Positions 1 to 7,319 of a DNA stretch of 15,987 bases are shown here, piece by piece (the first letter of the stretch is position 1; the number at the start of each line of letters is the position of its first letter). The DNA is taken from NCBI GenBank assembly GCA_020852155.1, contig JADZBJ010000366.1, positions 1-15,987 of the forward strand, written 5' to 3'. The notes under the pieces are model-generated. The model did not search any database and had not been told where the DNA came from. It was given only the letters and a program-made list of their open reading frames with translations. The translations under genes were made by a program, and so were the position numbers. This DNA is from Saprospiraceae bacterium (lineage in GTDB: Bacteria > Bacteroidota > Bacteroidia > Chitinophagales > Saprospiraceae).

Positions 1-59
1 TGAAACTCCGTGATGACAACGATACCCACCTGGAGGAAATTCACCTCAAGCGGATTTAA
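1..59 (+). CDS. 3' end of an unidentified gene (partial)
   Basis: An open frame enters from the left edge, in phase with position 3, and runs 18 codons to TAA at 57-59. The visible C-terminus (KLRDDNDTHLEEIHLKRI) is charged and helix-like, as expected for a soluble protein tail. No family can be assigned from 18 residues. It converges on the minus-strand 100-aa gene ending at 369. A TGATGAA repeat array begins five bases after the stop. The only support is the open frame and the neat fit of its stop to the array, so it is moderately sure. Confidence 0.5.
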   Translation, partial: KLRDDNDTHLEEIHLKRI

Positions 60-61
60 AT

Positions 62-106
<45 letters not shown>

Positions 107-174
107 TTTTTATAACTCACTATTAATCAATTATTTACAAAGAAAATTTGCACGCAAAATTCAATCAACACGGT

Positions 175-268
175 TTGTCATCCTGAACGCAGTGAAGGAT
201 CTGCTACCCACGAAGGGGAATGTTTCACGTCTGTTTGACCGGATCCTTCACTACGTTCAGGATGACAA
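175..268. repeat. 94-bp inverted repeat of the GTCATCCTGAACG type
   Basis: Two 27-bp arms (175-201 and 242-268) are reverse complements at 26 of 27 positions and enclose a 40-bp centre. The arm core GTCATCCTGAACG followed by AGTGAAGGATC is a motif I recognise as an intergenic repeat seen in many unrelated bacterial genomes. That is from memory, not from a search. As RNA either strand would form a long hairpin. It has no coding capacity and lies between convergent genes, so it could act as a two-way transcription stop, though it has no T-tract. Confidence 0.85.
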
Positions 269-330
269 CTTTTCTGAAGAAGGCGCTTAGAAATCACCTA
301 TGTAAATGAATAACAATGAATTAAAATATA

Positions 331-351
331 TTCATCATTCATCATTCATCA
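331..351 (-). repeat. Three tandem copies of TTCATCA, inverted partner of 64-105
   Basis: Three exact copies of TTCATCA, the reverse complement of the 7-mer at 64-105. The array lies 17 bp beyond the stop codon (369-371) of the minus-strand gene, so each convergent gene ends near a copy of the same word pointing in its own direction. Confidence 0.85.
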
Positions 352-368
352 TTATCTCTGGTTCTTCC

Positions 369-671
369 CTAAATTTCAAAAAATATACCCTGATCGCCCT
401 TCCAGATTTTGATGGTCGGAAAACGAAACATGATGTTGGCGAAAACAATATGGTAATCGCTGACTTCGATATTAGGCGCGTCGGCAGGGTCATATTGCAG
501 GTTTATCATTCGCCTGAAAATACATTCCGGGATGCAGGCATCGTAAGCCAGCGCTTTCAGGCGCACCTGCAAAGGCGAATTTTCAAGCAAATTCAGGTAT
601 TGCTCCAACAAACGGGACAACACAAACTTATCCTGAATCCTGACCGGATAAATTCTGACAGGCCTTTTCAT
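369..671 (-). CDS. Hypothetical 100-aa protein coupled to comF
   Basis: This 100-residue protein starts MKRPVRIYPV and ends in GIFFEI. Its ATG (669-671) overlaps the comF stop in a TGATG arrangement, which decides the start: the longer open frame to 752 lies inside comF. The overlap implies translational coupling and one transcript with comF. There is no signal peptide or membrane segment. The protein is mixed in charge, with a helical middle (LSRLLEQYLNLLENSPLQVR) followed by a probable beta-rich end. I do not recognise the family. By position it may work beside the ComF-like phosphoribosyltransferase, but nothing in the sequence shows how. The reading frame is convincing; the function is unknown. 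Confidence 0.7.
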   Translation of the reverse strand: MKRPVRIYPVRIQDKFVLSRLLEQYLNLLENSPLQVRLKALAYDACIPECIFRRMINLQYDPADAPNIEVSDYHIVFANIMFRFPTIKIWKGDQGIFFEI

Positions 672-1393
672 CAGAAATGTGTTTTCATGGCTACTGCGAG
701 GGTAACGACGCTGACTTTGGTCCCCGGAATATCCAGAATAGCCTGACCGCACATTTCAAGGGTAGCGCCCGTGGTGAGCACATCGTCCACCAACACAAAA
801 TGGCCTCCTTGTAGCGCCTTTCCCTCATTTATTCCATACAAACCCTCGGCATTGCCAAAGCGCGCCATTCGCTTTTTGCGCGTCTGCGACGAGCGGTTTT
901 CACGCCGTACCAACAAGTCTGTCCGCACAGGTATGCCTGTTGCAGCCGACAATCCGGCTGCGATGCGTTCGCTTTGATTGTACCCGCGTAGTCTTTCCTT
1001 TTTCGGGTGCAGCGGTACGGGGATTAATCCATCTACGGATAAAAACTGCGGCAGCGATTTGATATGCTGCCCGAATTCCTGGCCCAATAACATACCTATA
1101 TCCGGCCTGTTTCGGTATTTCAGGGCATGCATGGCCCCCTGAATAGGGCTTTTTTTATAAAAATAATATCGTGATGCGCCAAATTGAACAGGCAATCGGC
1201 CCCAGAGGCGATTCGTAACCTCATTTTCAGGATAGAGGAACATGTCTGATTTGGGTAATTTCCCGAAACAGACCATACAAAAGCAGCTACCGGATTTGGC
1301 AGGTTCTGAATGGCAGGCAACACATAAATTTGGGTAAAACAGGCCGATAAAGCCGCTGAACAGCTCGGCCACGGAGGGCATAATGAAGCGCAT
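671..1393 (-). CDS. comF: ComF family amidophosphoribosyltransferase-like protein
   Basis: A 240-aa ComF-type protein, the usual family length. Near the N-terminus a Cys4 zinc-ribbon-like motif (LCVAC at about residues 23-27, then CMVC at about 39-42) precedes a type I phosphoribosyltransferase fold. Its PRPP-binding signature VLVDDVLTTGAT lies at about residues 200-211, and the family motif LIPVPLHPKKERLRGYNQ lies upstream. ComF proteins support DNA uptake in naturally competent bacteria but are widespread and often of unclear substrate. I start at Met 1393 (MRFIMPSVAEL), because the 45 codons further upstream look non-coding and exceed the family length; Met 1381 is equally possible. It overlaps the next gene by one base at TGATG. 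A weak promoter may lie near 1530-1560. Confidence 0.9.
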   Translation of the reverse strand: MRFIMPSVAELFSGFIGLFYPNLCVACHSEPAKSGSCFCMVCFGKLPKSDMFLYPENEVTNRLWGRLPVQFGASRYYFYKKSPIQGAMHALKYRNRPDIGMLLGQEFGQHIKSLPQFLSVDGLIPVPLHPKKERLRGYNQSERIAAGLSAATGIPVRTDLLVRRENRSSQTRKKRMARFGNAEGLYGINEGKALQGGHFVLVDDVLTTGATLEMCGQAILDIPGTKVSVVTLAVAMKTHF

Positions 1394-1562
1394 GATGTAA
1401 AATGAAGTGAGGTGATGAAAATCAGAAAGCCTGACGGGCAGTTTTCCGGCTCTAAAGTACAACAGTATGCAACAAATTCGGTCGCTGGAATATTTTTTTA
1501 AAAAATTTTCATTTTTTTTCAAAATCACAAATGGTTGATATACAATATTTTAAGCCAAACAA

Positions 1563-1620
1563 AGAACTAAATTTGAATTTAGTACCGGGTATTTTTTAGT
1601 TCTATGTGTTGCAAAGTACC
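1563..1620. promoter_or_regulatory. Operator-like dyads upstream of the PadR operon
   Basis: Three nested signals occur here. A perfect 7-bp dyad ACTAAAT-N4-ATTTAGT spans 1566-1583. A perfect 9-bp dyad joins AGAACTAAA (1563-1571) to TTTAGTTCT (1595-1603). Related hexamers AGTACC, AGTTCT and AGTACC start at 1581, 1598 and 1615, exactly 17 bp apart, and the last lies between the promoter boxes. PadR-type regulators usually bind dyads in their own promoters, so autoregulation is a reasonable inference, not shown. Confidence 0.45.
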
Positions 1621-1640
1621 GTTTCATGCCATTATCTTTG
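1609..1640 (+). promoter_or_regulatory. Promoter of the PadR/PspC operon (Bacteroidota type)
   Basis: TATCTTTG at 1633-1640 matches the Bacteroidota -7 consensus TAnnTTTG. TTG at 1609-1611 sits 21 bp upstream, within the normal range for the -33 element. Transcription would start near 1647 and give a leader of about 22 nt before the ATG at 1669. Confidence 0.65.
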
Positions 1641-1668
1641 CCATACATAAACGCTAACCTCCTTAATT

Positions 1669-1890
1669 ATGCAACACAACAGACTCAAACCCGTACTGCT
1701 TGCAGTGACATTACTGGCCACGGTACTCACCCTGTTTGCGGCCAACAGCACGACCAGGCACGATATTCCGGCCACAGGCGGATTGAGCCTTGGTCAGTGG
1801 TCGCCATCAGATGTGCTGAGTATCAGTCAGAAAGTAATGGTTGCTCCTGCCGACACCGTGATTCAACACACCGACAACATCAAAAAATAA
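1669..1890 (+). CDS. Small exported or single-pass membrane protein (73 aa)
   Basis: A 73-residue frame starting MQHNRLKPVL. Residues 7-25 are hydrophobic (PVLLAVTLLATVLTLFAAN) after a short basic stretch, which suits a signal peptide or one membrane anchor. The rest (about 48 residues) is polar and low in charge. It begins about 22 nt after the predicted transcription start and ends 5 bp before the PadR start codon, so it looks like the first gene of the operon. I know of no matching family. The leader lacks a Shine-Dalgarno sequence. A PadR-frame ORF reading through this region in another phase is rejected because its N-terminal 90 residues look like noise. The main doubt is whether this short frame is translated. 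Confidence 0.55.
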   Translation: MQHNRLKPVLLAVTLLATVLTLFAANSTTRHDIPATGGLSLGQWSPSDVLSISQKVMVAPADTVIQHTDNIKK

Positions 1891-1895
1891 GAAAA

Positions 1896-2228
1896 ATGGA
1901 TTTAGAAAATGCAAAGGCGCAAATGCGCAAGGGTGTGCTCGAGATGTGCATCCTGGCGATTGCAGCGGAAGAGGAAGTCTATCCAAGCGACATCATTACC
2001 AAACTAAAGCAAAACGACCTGATTGTGGTTGAGGGCACTTTGTACCCTTTGTTGACACGTTTGAAAAATGACGGCCTGCTGGATTACAGTTGGAGAGAAA
2101 GCAGCTCCGGACCTCCGCGCAAGTACTTCAAAACCACCGAAGACGGCATAGGGACGCTTGATACCCTGAACGATAGCTGGCAAAAACTGGTACAGTCTGT
2201 CGCCCAAACCCTCAAAAAACAACAATAA
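1896..2228 (+). CDS. PadR family transcriptional regulator
   Basis: A 110-aa minimal PadR protein, essentially one winged helix-turn-helix domain. The family signature lies at residues 44-62 (VVEGTLYPLLTRLKNDGLL), and the beta-wing carries GPPRKYF at 72-78, matching the usual GPxRKYY. A short C-terminal helix (91-108) would form the dimer interface; there is no long effector domain. The start at 1896 gives MDLENAKAQMRKGVLE, the normal N-terminus, 5 bp after the preceding small gene. The next gene, 27 bp downstream, encodes a PspC/GIN protein. Pairing of a short PadR regulator with a PspC-domain protein is a common Bacteroidota arrangement, and the regulator probably represses its own operon through the dyads at 1563-1620. 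The inducing signal is unknown. Confidence 0.93.
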   Translation: MDLENAKAQMRKGVLEMCILAIAAEEEVYPSDIITKLKQNDLIVVEGTLYPLLTRLKNDGLLDYSWRESSSGPPRKYFKTTEDGIGTLDTLNDSWQKLVQSVAQTLKKQQ

Positions 2229-2255
2229 CCAAATCATCAGCAAACATTCATTACG

Positions 2256-4448
2256 ATGAACAAGATATTGAATATTAACCTGGGCGGATACGCCTTGACT
2301 ATAGATGACGATGCCTACGAATATTTATCGCAGTATTCCGAGAGCATTCGCCGCCGGTTCAGTGAAAGTGAGGGCCGTGATGAAATCGTTAGTGACATCG
2401 AAACCCGCCTTGGCGAACTCATCAGCCAAAGCATGGGTACGCGTACTATTGTGATGTTGCCCGATGTCGAAGCGGCTATCAGCATTATGGGTAAACCCGA
2501 AGATTTTGGTGAGGCAGATGAATCTGCCAGTACCGCTTCAACCGGTAAAAGCACGGCCACGGGCGGTTCATCGCAGCAACGCAGCAGCGGCAGCCAGTCC
2601 ATAAAAACCGGCAAACGACTGTTTCGCGATGAAGAAGATGCCGTTGTTTCAGGCGTTTGTTCCGGCCTTTCCGCCTACTTTGGCATGACCGACCCTGTCT
2701 GGATGCGGTTGATCTTTGTGCTGTTTGCGTTTCTCTCTTTTGGTTTCTGGGTGCCTGCCTATATTCTGTTGTGGATTCTGGTACCGCCGGCACGTACCGC
2801 TGCCGATCGTCTGGCCATGCGTGGCGAGCAGATCAATATGGACAATATCGCCCGCGAGGTCGAGCAGGGTTTTGATCGCCTGGGCCAAAGCCTGAATCAG
2901 GCCAAAACCACACCCGGCCAGAATGCCTTGAACAACACGATGACCACTGTCGGTCAGATATTCGGGATGCTCCTGAGGTTTATCAGCAAATTTGCTCTAC
3001 TCATTGCTTTATTAATTGCCATCGCTCTTTTTCTGGCTATGGCTGCGGGTTGGATTAGCAGCATCTGGGCTTTGATGGTTGCAGCGCCTTTTCTGGATTT
3101 TTTGAGTCCTTATTCCGGCGCTACCAACTGGCTGGCTATTGGCAATGCTTTTTTTGTTTTTGGCATCCCGCTGGTTGGTTTGGCGCTGCTGTTTGCTAAA
3201 GTATTATTCAAGGTCAAAACGCCGGGCTGGTTGAGCAGTGGCATGACGCTTTTCTGGATTGTCAATTTGATCTCCGGCGTTTTTCTGGTGGGTTTTGCCA
3301 TTAAAGATTACCGCTCTACAGGCTCCATTAGTACAGATGTGGATTTAAGCACACTGCGCTCTGATACGCTGCGCATAGACGGTATTGTCAATATGGCGAA
3401 TTCAGACGACGATCGAAATGGAATATTTTTCGATGGAGGAGATGTCAGGTTGAATGAGAACGGTTTGTTCATGAAAGGCCCTTTGGAAGTCCGTGTCTTT
3501 AAAAGCCCAACCGACCGTTTCAGGTGCACGAAAATCGTCAAAGCGCAAGGAAGTAATAATTTGAATGCTCAGGAAAATGCAGCAGTAGTAGATTTTCCGA
3601 TCAATTTCAATGGTTCCACGTTGTTTGTACCGACCAGTTACACTATTTCAAAAGGAACGAAATGGCGCATTCAACGTATTCGTATCAACATTGAAGTGCC
3701 CGTTGGAAAGAGTTTTGTGTTCAATGACAAAATTTACACCTACGCTGCCGCCGACCTCGATTACTACGACGAAGATGCTGACGGACACTATATTTCCAAA
3801 AACCCGAATCAGGTGTTCCGCATGAACAACGACGGTATCATCTGTACCTCTTGTCCGGGTTTTGGTGAAAAAGGCTACAAAGGCGACCGCGACTATGAGC
3901 GCTTTGTCATCGAGGGTGATTTTGACGTGGAAATACGCCAGGACAACGATTTTGAGGTGAATATTACGGGTAATGACCGTGGCGCTGTACAAGTCATCCG
4001 CAGCGGCGATCAGATTACTTTTACCTCCAATGGTAAATCGGTCGGCAAAGGCGCTAAAGTGTTGATTCAGGCGAGCACCTTTACTTCCCTGATTGCCGAC
4101 AATGCAGGCGATATCACCATTCGCGGTTTTGATGAAGGTTCAGCCAGCATCTCTGCGCGCGGTACAGGTAATATCAAGGCTGTGATGGATGTTTCCGAAA
4201 GGTTGAATGTTATGCTGTCGGGCAATTGCGCGCTTGATCTGACGGGCCGTGGTCGCGATCTGGAAGTCAGCCTGAGCGATCAGGCCAATCTTGATGCGCA
4301 AGGCTGGCAGGCCGAAAATATTGACGTTTCTGCTTCCGATGCTTCCAAAGGCCGGGTGTTTGCCCGCCAGAGTGCTGTGGTGATTTCAGATGGCTCCAGC
4401 AATGTGAAAGTGGACGGCGGCGCCGAAGTGCGCAGAAGCAGGGATTAA
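2256..4448 (+). CDS. PspC domain membrane protein with C-terminal GIN/DUF2807 domain
   Basis: A 730-aa envelope protein. Residues 1-85 form a soluble helical domain (MNKILNINLGGYALTIDDDA), followed by a Ser/Thr/Gly linker (88-118). The PspC domain follows at about 119-180, with GVCSGLSAYFGMTDPVWMR and a hydrophobic segment at 152-176. Further membrane segments lie at about 236-268, 293-318 and 331-348. Residues 350-540 are a beta-rich extracytoplasmic region with a Cys pair (C530, C533). The C-terminus (about 546-720) has the repetitive short beta-strand pattern of the GIN/DUF2807 head domain (FVIEGDFDVEIRQ, then ITIRGFDEGSASI). PspC proteins respond to envelope stress; GIN domains are of uncertain function. 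It closes the PadR operon and is probably repressed by that regulator. A repeat array starts five bases after its stop. Confidence 0.9.
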   Translation: MNKILNINLGGYALTIDDDAYEYLSQYSESIRRRFSESEGRDEIVSDIETRLGELISQSMGTRTIVMLPDVEAAISIMGKPEDFGEADESASTASTGKSTATGGSSQQRSSGSQSIKTGKRLFRDEEDAVVSGVCSGLSAYFGMTDPVWMRLIFVLFAFLSFGFWVPAYILLWILVPPARTAADRLAMRGEQINMDNIAREVEQGFDRLGQSLNQAKTTPGQNALNNTMTTVGQIFGMLLRFISKFALLIALLIAIALFLAMAAGWISSIWALMVAAPFLDFLSPYSGATNWLAIGNAFFVFGIPLVGLALLFAKVLFKVKTPGWLSSGMTLFWIVNLISGVFLVGFAIKDYRSTGSISTDVDLSTLRSDTLRIDGIVNMANSDDDRNGIFFDGGDVRLNENGLFMKGPLEVRVFKSPTDRFRCTKIVKAQGSNNLNAQENAAVVDFPINFNGSTLFVPTSYTISKGTKWRIQRIRINIEVPVGKSFVFNDKIYTYAAADLDYYDEDADGHYISKNPNQVFRMNNDGIICTSCPGFGEKGYKGDRDYERFVIEGDFDVEIRQDNDFEVNITGNDRGAVQVIRSGDQITFTSNGKSVGKGAKVLIQASTFTSLIADNAGDITIRGFDEGSASISARGTGNIKAVMDVSERLNVMLSGNCALDLTGRGRDLEVSLSDQANLDAQGWQAENIDVSASDASKGRVFARQSAVVISDGSSNVKVDGGAEVRRSRD

Positions 4449-4453
4449 AAAGT

Positions 4454-4547
4454 GGTTATTTGTTGAGTTGGTTATTTGTTGAGTTGGGGATTTGGTTATT
4501 TGTTTTCAGCACTTCAAATAACCGAATAACCAGTTCAACAAATAACC
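4454..4547. repeat. Inverted array of the word GGTTATTTGTTGAGTT
   Basis: Two exact tandem copies of GGTTATTTGTTGAGTT (4454-4469, 4470-4485) are followed by the partial words GGGGATTT and GGTTATTTG. After a 12-nt centre the pattern reverses: CAAATAACC (4515-4523), GAATAACC, then AGTTCAACAAATAACC, a 14/16 match to the inverted unit. The left half is free of C and the right half almost free of G. It fills the whole gap between convergent genes and could fold as a long hairpin from either side, possibly a two-way terminator. Confidence 0.9.
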
Positions 4548-4558
4548 AATTCACCCAC

Positions 4559-6298
4559 TCACTTCGCTACAACGGCGACTTTCTGAACAAAGCGTTCGTT
4601 GTCTTTTTGAATTTGCAAAAAATATAATCCGGTGTTTTCCGGTGTATCAAGGCGGCATTCATTGCCGCCTTTTTGCATGGTGCGTGTTTCTTCTTTCAAT
4701 AACTGACCATTGATTGAAAACCATCGCAACTGCAATGCACAGGTTTCGGCAGCGGCGTATTGCAAGGTTAAAGGCCCGTCGGCAGGGTTTGGGAAAATGC
4801 GCAGGTTGTCGGCCCAGTATGGCGATGGTGTCGGGTAAATTTTCTCGATCAAGGCTCGACTTTGGGCATCCAGCGCGCTGTCGTCGAGCGTGCCGCCCAA
4901 CATACGCACCCGGAGGCGCGTGTCGCTGTACTGACTGAGTTCATTGCTCAGGCGCGCATTTTCCGTAAAAATCAGATTCGTTTCAGGTAATAAATCAATC
5001 GTCACATGGTGATCGCTATCCGACTCATGGCAATCTGACAACAGCCATTGCCCGTCCATGACCAGCGACGAACCCCGTTCGATGACGACTTTGCCAGAGG
5101 GGCACATCACCAGCATTCCAGCGCCGCTGTTGCCATAATGCAGTTGGCTGTTGTTCATGACGCGCAACTTGCCGCCGCGCCGAAGCTGCATACAAGAGCG
5201 CGCATTTTGCATGGTCATCGTGCCTCCCGCATGACGGAATTCGTTGTCGTCAGCCACGATCAGGTCTATGAAGTTCAGACAATATTCTCCACCGTTATTG
5301 ATCAGGTTGACGTGATGCCGGAGTGAGTCGTCGCCTGCTACGAGTGCGCCGCGCAGTTGGGTAAAGGGTTGAAATTCTATGGTTTGGAAATTTTCCACCA
5401 CAACATTGATTGTTTGTTGTTGCGCTGAGTTGGGTTCGGGAGCGGCTTCAACGTATGACAGGTGTTGAGGCGACGGATATGTCGGGGCGGTGTAGAGCAA
5501 TAAAGCGTTCGAAGCCACACTCCAGGGGGTGTTGTTCGTTTCATCAATATTAAGTGTATATTCATTATTGATAAAATGAAACGGTTGAGCCTTAATGGCG
5601 GTCACTTTGTTAACGAAGAAGGTGTCCAATTGATTTATAAGGAGGTACCTGATCAGCAGTTTTCTATTACTCCAGTTCAGGGTGCTATCGAAAGTAAATT
5701 TGTAAGTTATTTGTCGGATGTATTGAGCATCGAAGCGCTCGGAGGGGAAGCAAGTAATGACGTTGGTGGGTTCGTTAGGTGGCCAGTAATCCTGAGCGTA
5801 ACCTGTATGCTGTCGGGTTGCTGCGTAGGCATTTCCTGATGAATCCGGTATTGCAATGTCAATAAAGATGCCGGAGCACATATTTTCGGGACAGTCAATT
5901 CCTACTAGCCAGTTAGCGTTTGTGTCATCAAGGTCAATTCCAGCTATCAGCGTGCTGAGTGAATTGGCCTGAAGCGGCATGACATCCGGTTGAAAGACAT
6001 TCGGTTCGGATCGAAAAAAAAGCGGGCGGGCTGGGTCAATCTGCCACATGGGCATTATAAGACCACCTGTGGATGGCGCTGCAGAAAAACTTATACAACG
6101 ACTGGAATCAATCGGGCCATCTGCGAGGCTATTAAGGGTCTGATATGCATACCAGCCTTCCGGTTTTTGTACTGCCTGGGTTGGATTAAATGGGCAGGGA
6201 ACGAGTTCCATCGGCGTGAAATAAGTATCGAAATATTGTGCCGATATTGTATTGACGGTAAAGAAAATCGCAATTAAAGCGTAAATTTTATTCATCAT
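4559..6298 (-). CDS. Secreted protein with T9SS type A sorting domain
   Basis: A 579-aa exported protein. Residues 1-20 are a signal peptide (MMNKIYALIAIFFTVNTISA), with cleavage probably before Gln21. The N-terminal half is not a family I recognise. Residues about 305-480 show short alternating hydrophobic turns (GGEYCLNFIDLIVADDNEF, then GGKLRVMNNSQLHYGN) like a right-handed beta-helix. The last 85 residues form a T9SS C-terminal domain, with LRIFPNPADGPLTLQY, RWFSINGQLLKE and TGLYFLQIQKDNERFVQKV, which would direct export across the outer membrane and anchoring at the surface. Its ligand or substrate is unknown. The stop codon lies inside an ATTCACCCA-type repeat. A palindromic MITE ends 40 bp before the start codon, so any promoter must be very close to the gene or inside the MITE. 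Met at 6295 is an alternative start. Confidence 0.88.
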   Translation of the reverse strand: MMNKIYALIAIFFTVNTISAQYFDTYFTPMELVPCPFNPTQAVQKPEGWYAYQTLNSLADGPIDSSRCISFSAAPSTGGLIMPMWQIDPARPLFFRSEPNVFQPDVMPLQANSLSTLIAGIDLDDTNANWLVGIDCPENMCSGIFIDIAIPDSSGNAYAATRQHTGYAQDYWPPNEPTNVITCFPSERFDAQYIRQITYKFTFDSTLNWSNRKLLIRYLLINQLDTFFVNKVTAIKAQPFHFINNEYTLNIDETNNTPWSVASNALLLYTAPTYPSPQHLSYVEAAPEPNSAQQQTINVVVENFQTIEFQPFTQLRGALVAGDDSLRHHVNLINNGGEYCLNFIDLIVADDNEFRHAGGTMTMQNARSCMQLRRGGKLRVMNNSQLHYGNSGAGMLVMCPSGKVVIERGSSLVMDGQWLLSDCHESDSDHHVTIDLLPETNLIFTENARLSNELSQYSDTRLRVRMLGGTLDDSALDAQSRALIEKIYPTPSPYWADNLRIFPNPADGPLTLQYAAAETCALQLRWFSINGQLLKEETRTMQKGGNECRLDTPENTGLYFLQIQKDNERFVQKVAVVAK

Positions 6299-6337
6299 GG
6301 CGAGTATCAGTTTTGTCTGAAAAATGAGATATTTTCA

Positions 6338-6499
6338 GTAACTGTTTAGGTCAGCGGTTTTGGATCAAAAAAGTAGGCGATTTTAGGCCAATCAAGCCGC
6401 TTTTTTGAGTTCGATGCAGCGCATCGGACGATAAAAACGGCGAAGAGTGGCCTAAAATAGACCTTTTTTGACCAAAATGGAAGCGACCTAAATAGTTAC
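6338..6499 (+). mobile_element. Palindromic 162-bp MITE, copy A, IS66-like ends
   Basis: Terminal inverted repeats GTAACTGTTTAGGTC (left) and its complement (right, one mismatch) bound 162 bp with no open frame. The two halves are near mirror images around CGATGC-AGC-GCATCG at 6412-6426, so the whole element can form one long hairpin. Ends beginning GTAA are typical of the IS66 family, which makes 8-bp target duplications; the link to that family is inference. TTCA flanks both ends, but a full 8-bp duplication is not preserved. An inverted copy lies at 7938-8099, 150 of 162 bases identical by hand alignment. Confidence 0.85.
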
Positions 6500-6569
6500 T
6501 TCAAAACAAAAATAAAACCCAATGCCCCCATAACTGAATCTATTCGTGCATCTGCCCAAAACTGGCCAA

Positions 6570-6601
6570 ATTCACCCATTCACCCATTTACCCATTCACC
6601 C
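6570..6601 (-). repeat. Four 8-bp repeats ATTCACCC overlapping a stop codon
   Basis: Four 8-bp units ATTCACCC (third copy ATTTACCC) fill 6570-6601. The stop codon of the acetyltransferase gene (complement of 6588-6590) and its last codons lie inside the array. A related string, ATTCACCCACTCA, overlaps the stop codon of the T9SS gene at 4549-4561. Confidence 0.85.
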
Positions 6602-7136
6602 TCGAATAAATTTTCGAGTCTAAAAATTGTCCATCGAAGTAAAAGTTCTCACGGAAGTACGCTTCAGCCACGAAACCGCATTTTTCCAGCACCCGACCCG
6701 AGGCTGTATTTTCCGGATCGGTATTGGCTTCAATGCTATGAAAATGTAGCACCTCAAAAGCATAATTGACAATGACGTTGATGGTTTCTGATACCAGTCC
6801 TTTTCCCCACAATTCAGGGGTTAGCAAATAGCCGATTTCAGTACGGTGATTTTCCTTATCCATACGCCAGAAACCTGCGGTGCCGATCATGGTCGAATCG
6901 TCTTTCAAGGTGATGATCCAGGTAATGCCGTCATTGTCGGCGTATTGTTTTTGCATGCGTTCGATCATGGCTACTGATTCGCTGATGTCTTTGTGCATGG
7001 GCCGACCGAGATAGCGCATCACTTGTTCGTCGGAGCGCAATCGAAACAAAACAGGAGCATCATCAAGGGATACCTCGCGTAAACGCAGGCGGTCGGTGAG
7101 CAATTCAGGAAAAGAGCCGAAGTTGATGTCGAGCAT
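6588..7136 (-). CDS. GNAT family N-acetyltransferase (RimJ/RimL type)
   Basis: A 182-aa GNAT protein of the Acetyltransf_3 (RimJ/RimL-like) group, normal in length. The N-terminal strand TDRLRLREVSLDD (14-26) is typical. The acetyl-CoA-binding motif A is at about 100-119 (EIGYLLTPELWGKGLVSETI), with the pyrophosphate loop WGKGLV. Motif B follows at about 137-156 (ANTDPENTASGRVLEKCGFV). Such enzymes acetylate N-terminal or other amines of proteins or small molecules; the substrate cannot be told. The start at 7136 is the only good one. A repeat array abuts its 5' side and a terminator for the upstream gene lies at 7320-7362, so it probably has its own weak promoter. Its last residues (RVNG) and stop codon are made of ATTCACCC repeat sequence. 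It is bracketed, with DUF2853 and a 35-aa gene, by inverted MITE copies. Confidence 0.93.
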   Translation of the reverse strand: MLDINFGSFPELLTDRLRLREVSLDDAPVLFRLRSDEQVMRYLGRPMHKDISESVAMIERMQKQYADNDGITWIITLKDDSTMIGTAGFWRMDKENHRTEIGYLLTPELWGKGLVSETINVIVNYAFEVLHFHSIEANTDPENTASGRVLEKCGFVAEAYFRENFYFDGQFLDSKIYSRVNG

Positions 7137-7156
7137 GATTATGGGTTGTTGAGATG

Positions 7157-7315
7157 GTTATTTTTTTTGGGGTTATTTGGTTATTTGTGGAATTGGTTAT
7201 TTGTGTAGCAGGTTGATTTTCAATAATTTAGCGTCATTCGCGTCTTTGGCGGTTAACCCCAATAACCAACTCAACAAATAACCAAATAACCAAATAACCA
7301 ACTCAACAAATAACC
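7157..7315. repeat. Second inverted array of GGTTATTTG words
   Basis: The left part (7157-7205) repeats GGTTATTTG-like words. The right part (7261-7315) repeats CAAATAACC words and holds two exact copies of AACTCAACAAATAACC (7268-7283, 7300-7315), the complement of the 16-mer at 4454 and 4470. The centre (about 7221-7256) is AATAATTTAGCGTCATTCGC followed by GTCTTTGGCGGTTAA, which resembles another common intergenic word family. It separates two codirectional minus-strand genes. Confidence 0.85.
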
Positions 7316-7319
7316 ATAC

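Noticed and set aside
146..163. AATTTGC-N2-GCAAAATT dyad as an operator
   Set aside because: It lies between convergent gene ends with no promoter or start codon nearby, and has a bulge; probably chance in A/T-rich DNA.
306..746. 146-aa plus-strand open frame
   Set aside because: It lies opposite the 100-aa gene and the comF end, begins in the TTCATCA array and has no protein-like pattern.
1394..1528. 45-residue N-terminal extension of ComF
   Set aside because: It reads an A/T-rich promoter-like region, has no known ComF counterpart and would make the protein longer than usual for the family.
1626..1895. 90-residue N-terminal extension of the PadR regulator
   Set aside because: The extension reads the small exported gene out of frame, is rich in His, Gln and Arg, and the PadR domain begins normally at 1896.
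7157..7315. CRISPR array
   Set aside because: Units are 8-16 bp, degenerate and contiguous, with no unique spacers of constant length and no cas genes.
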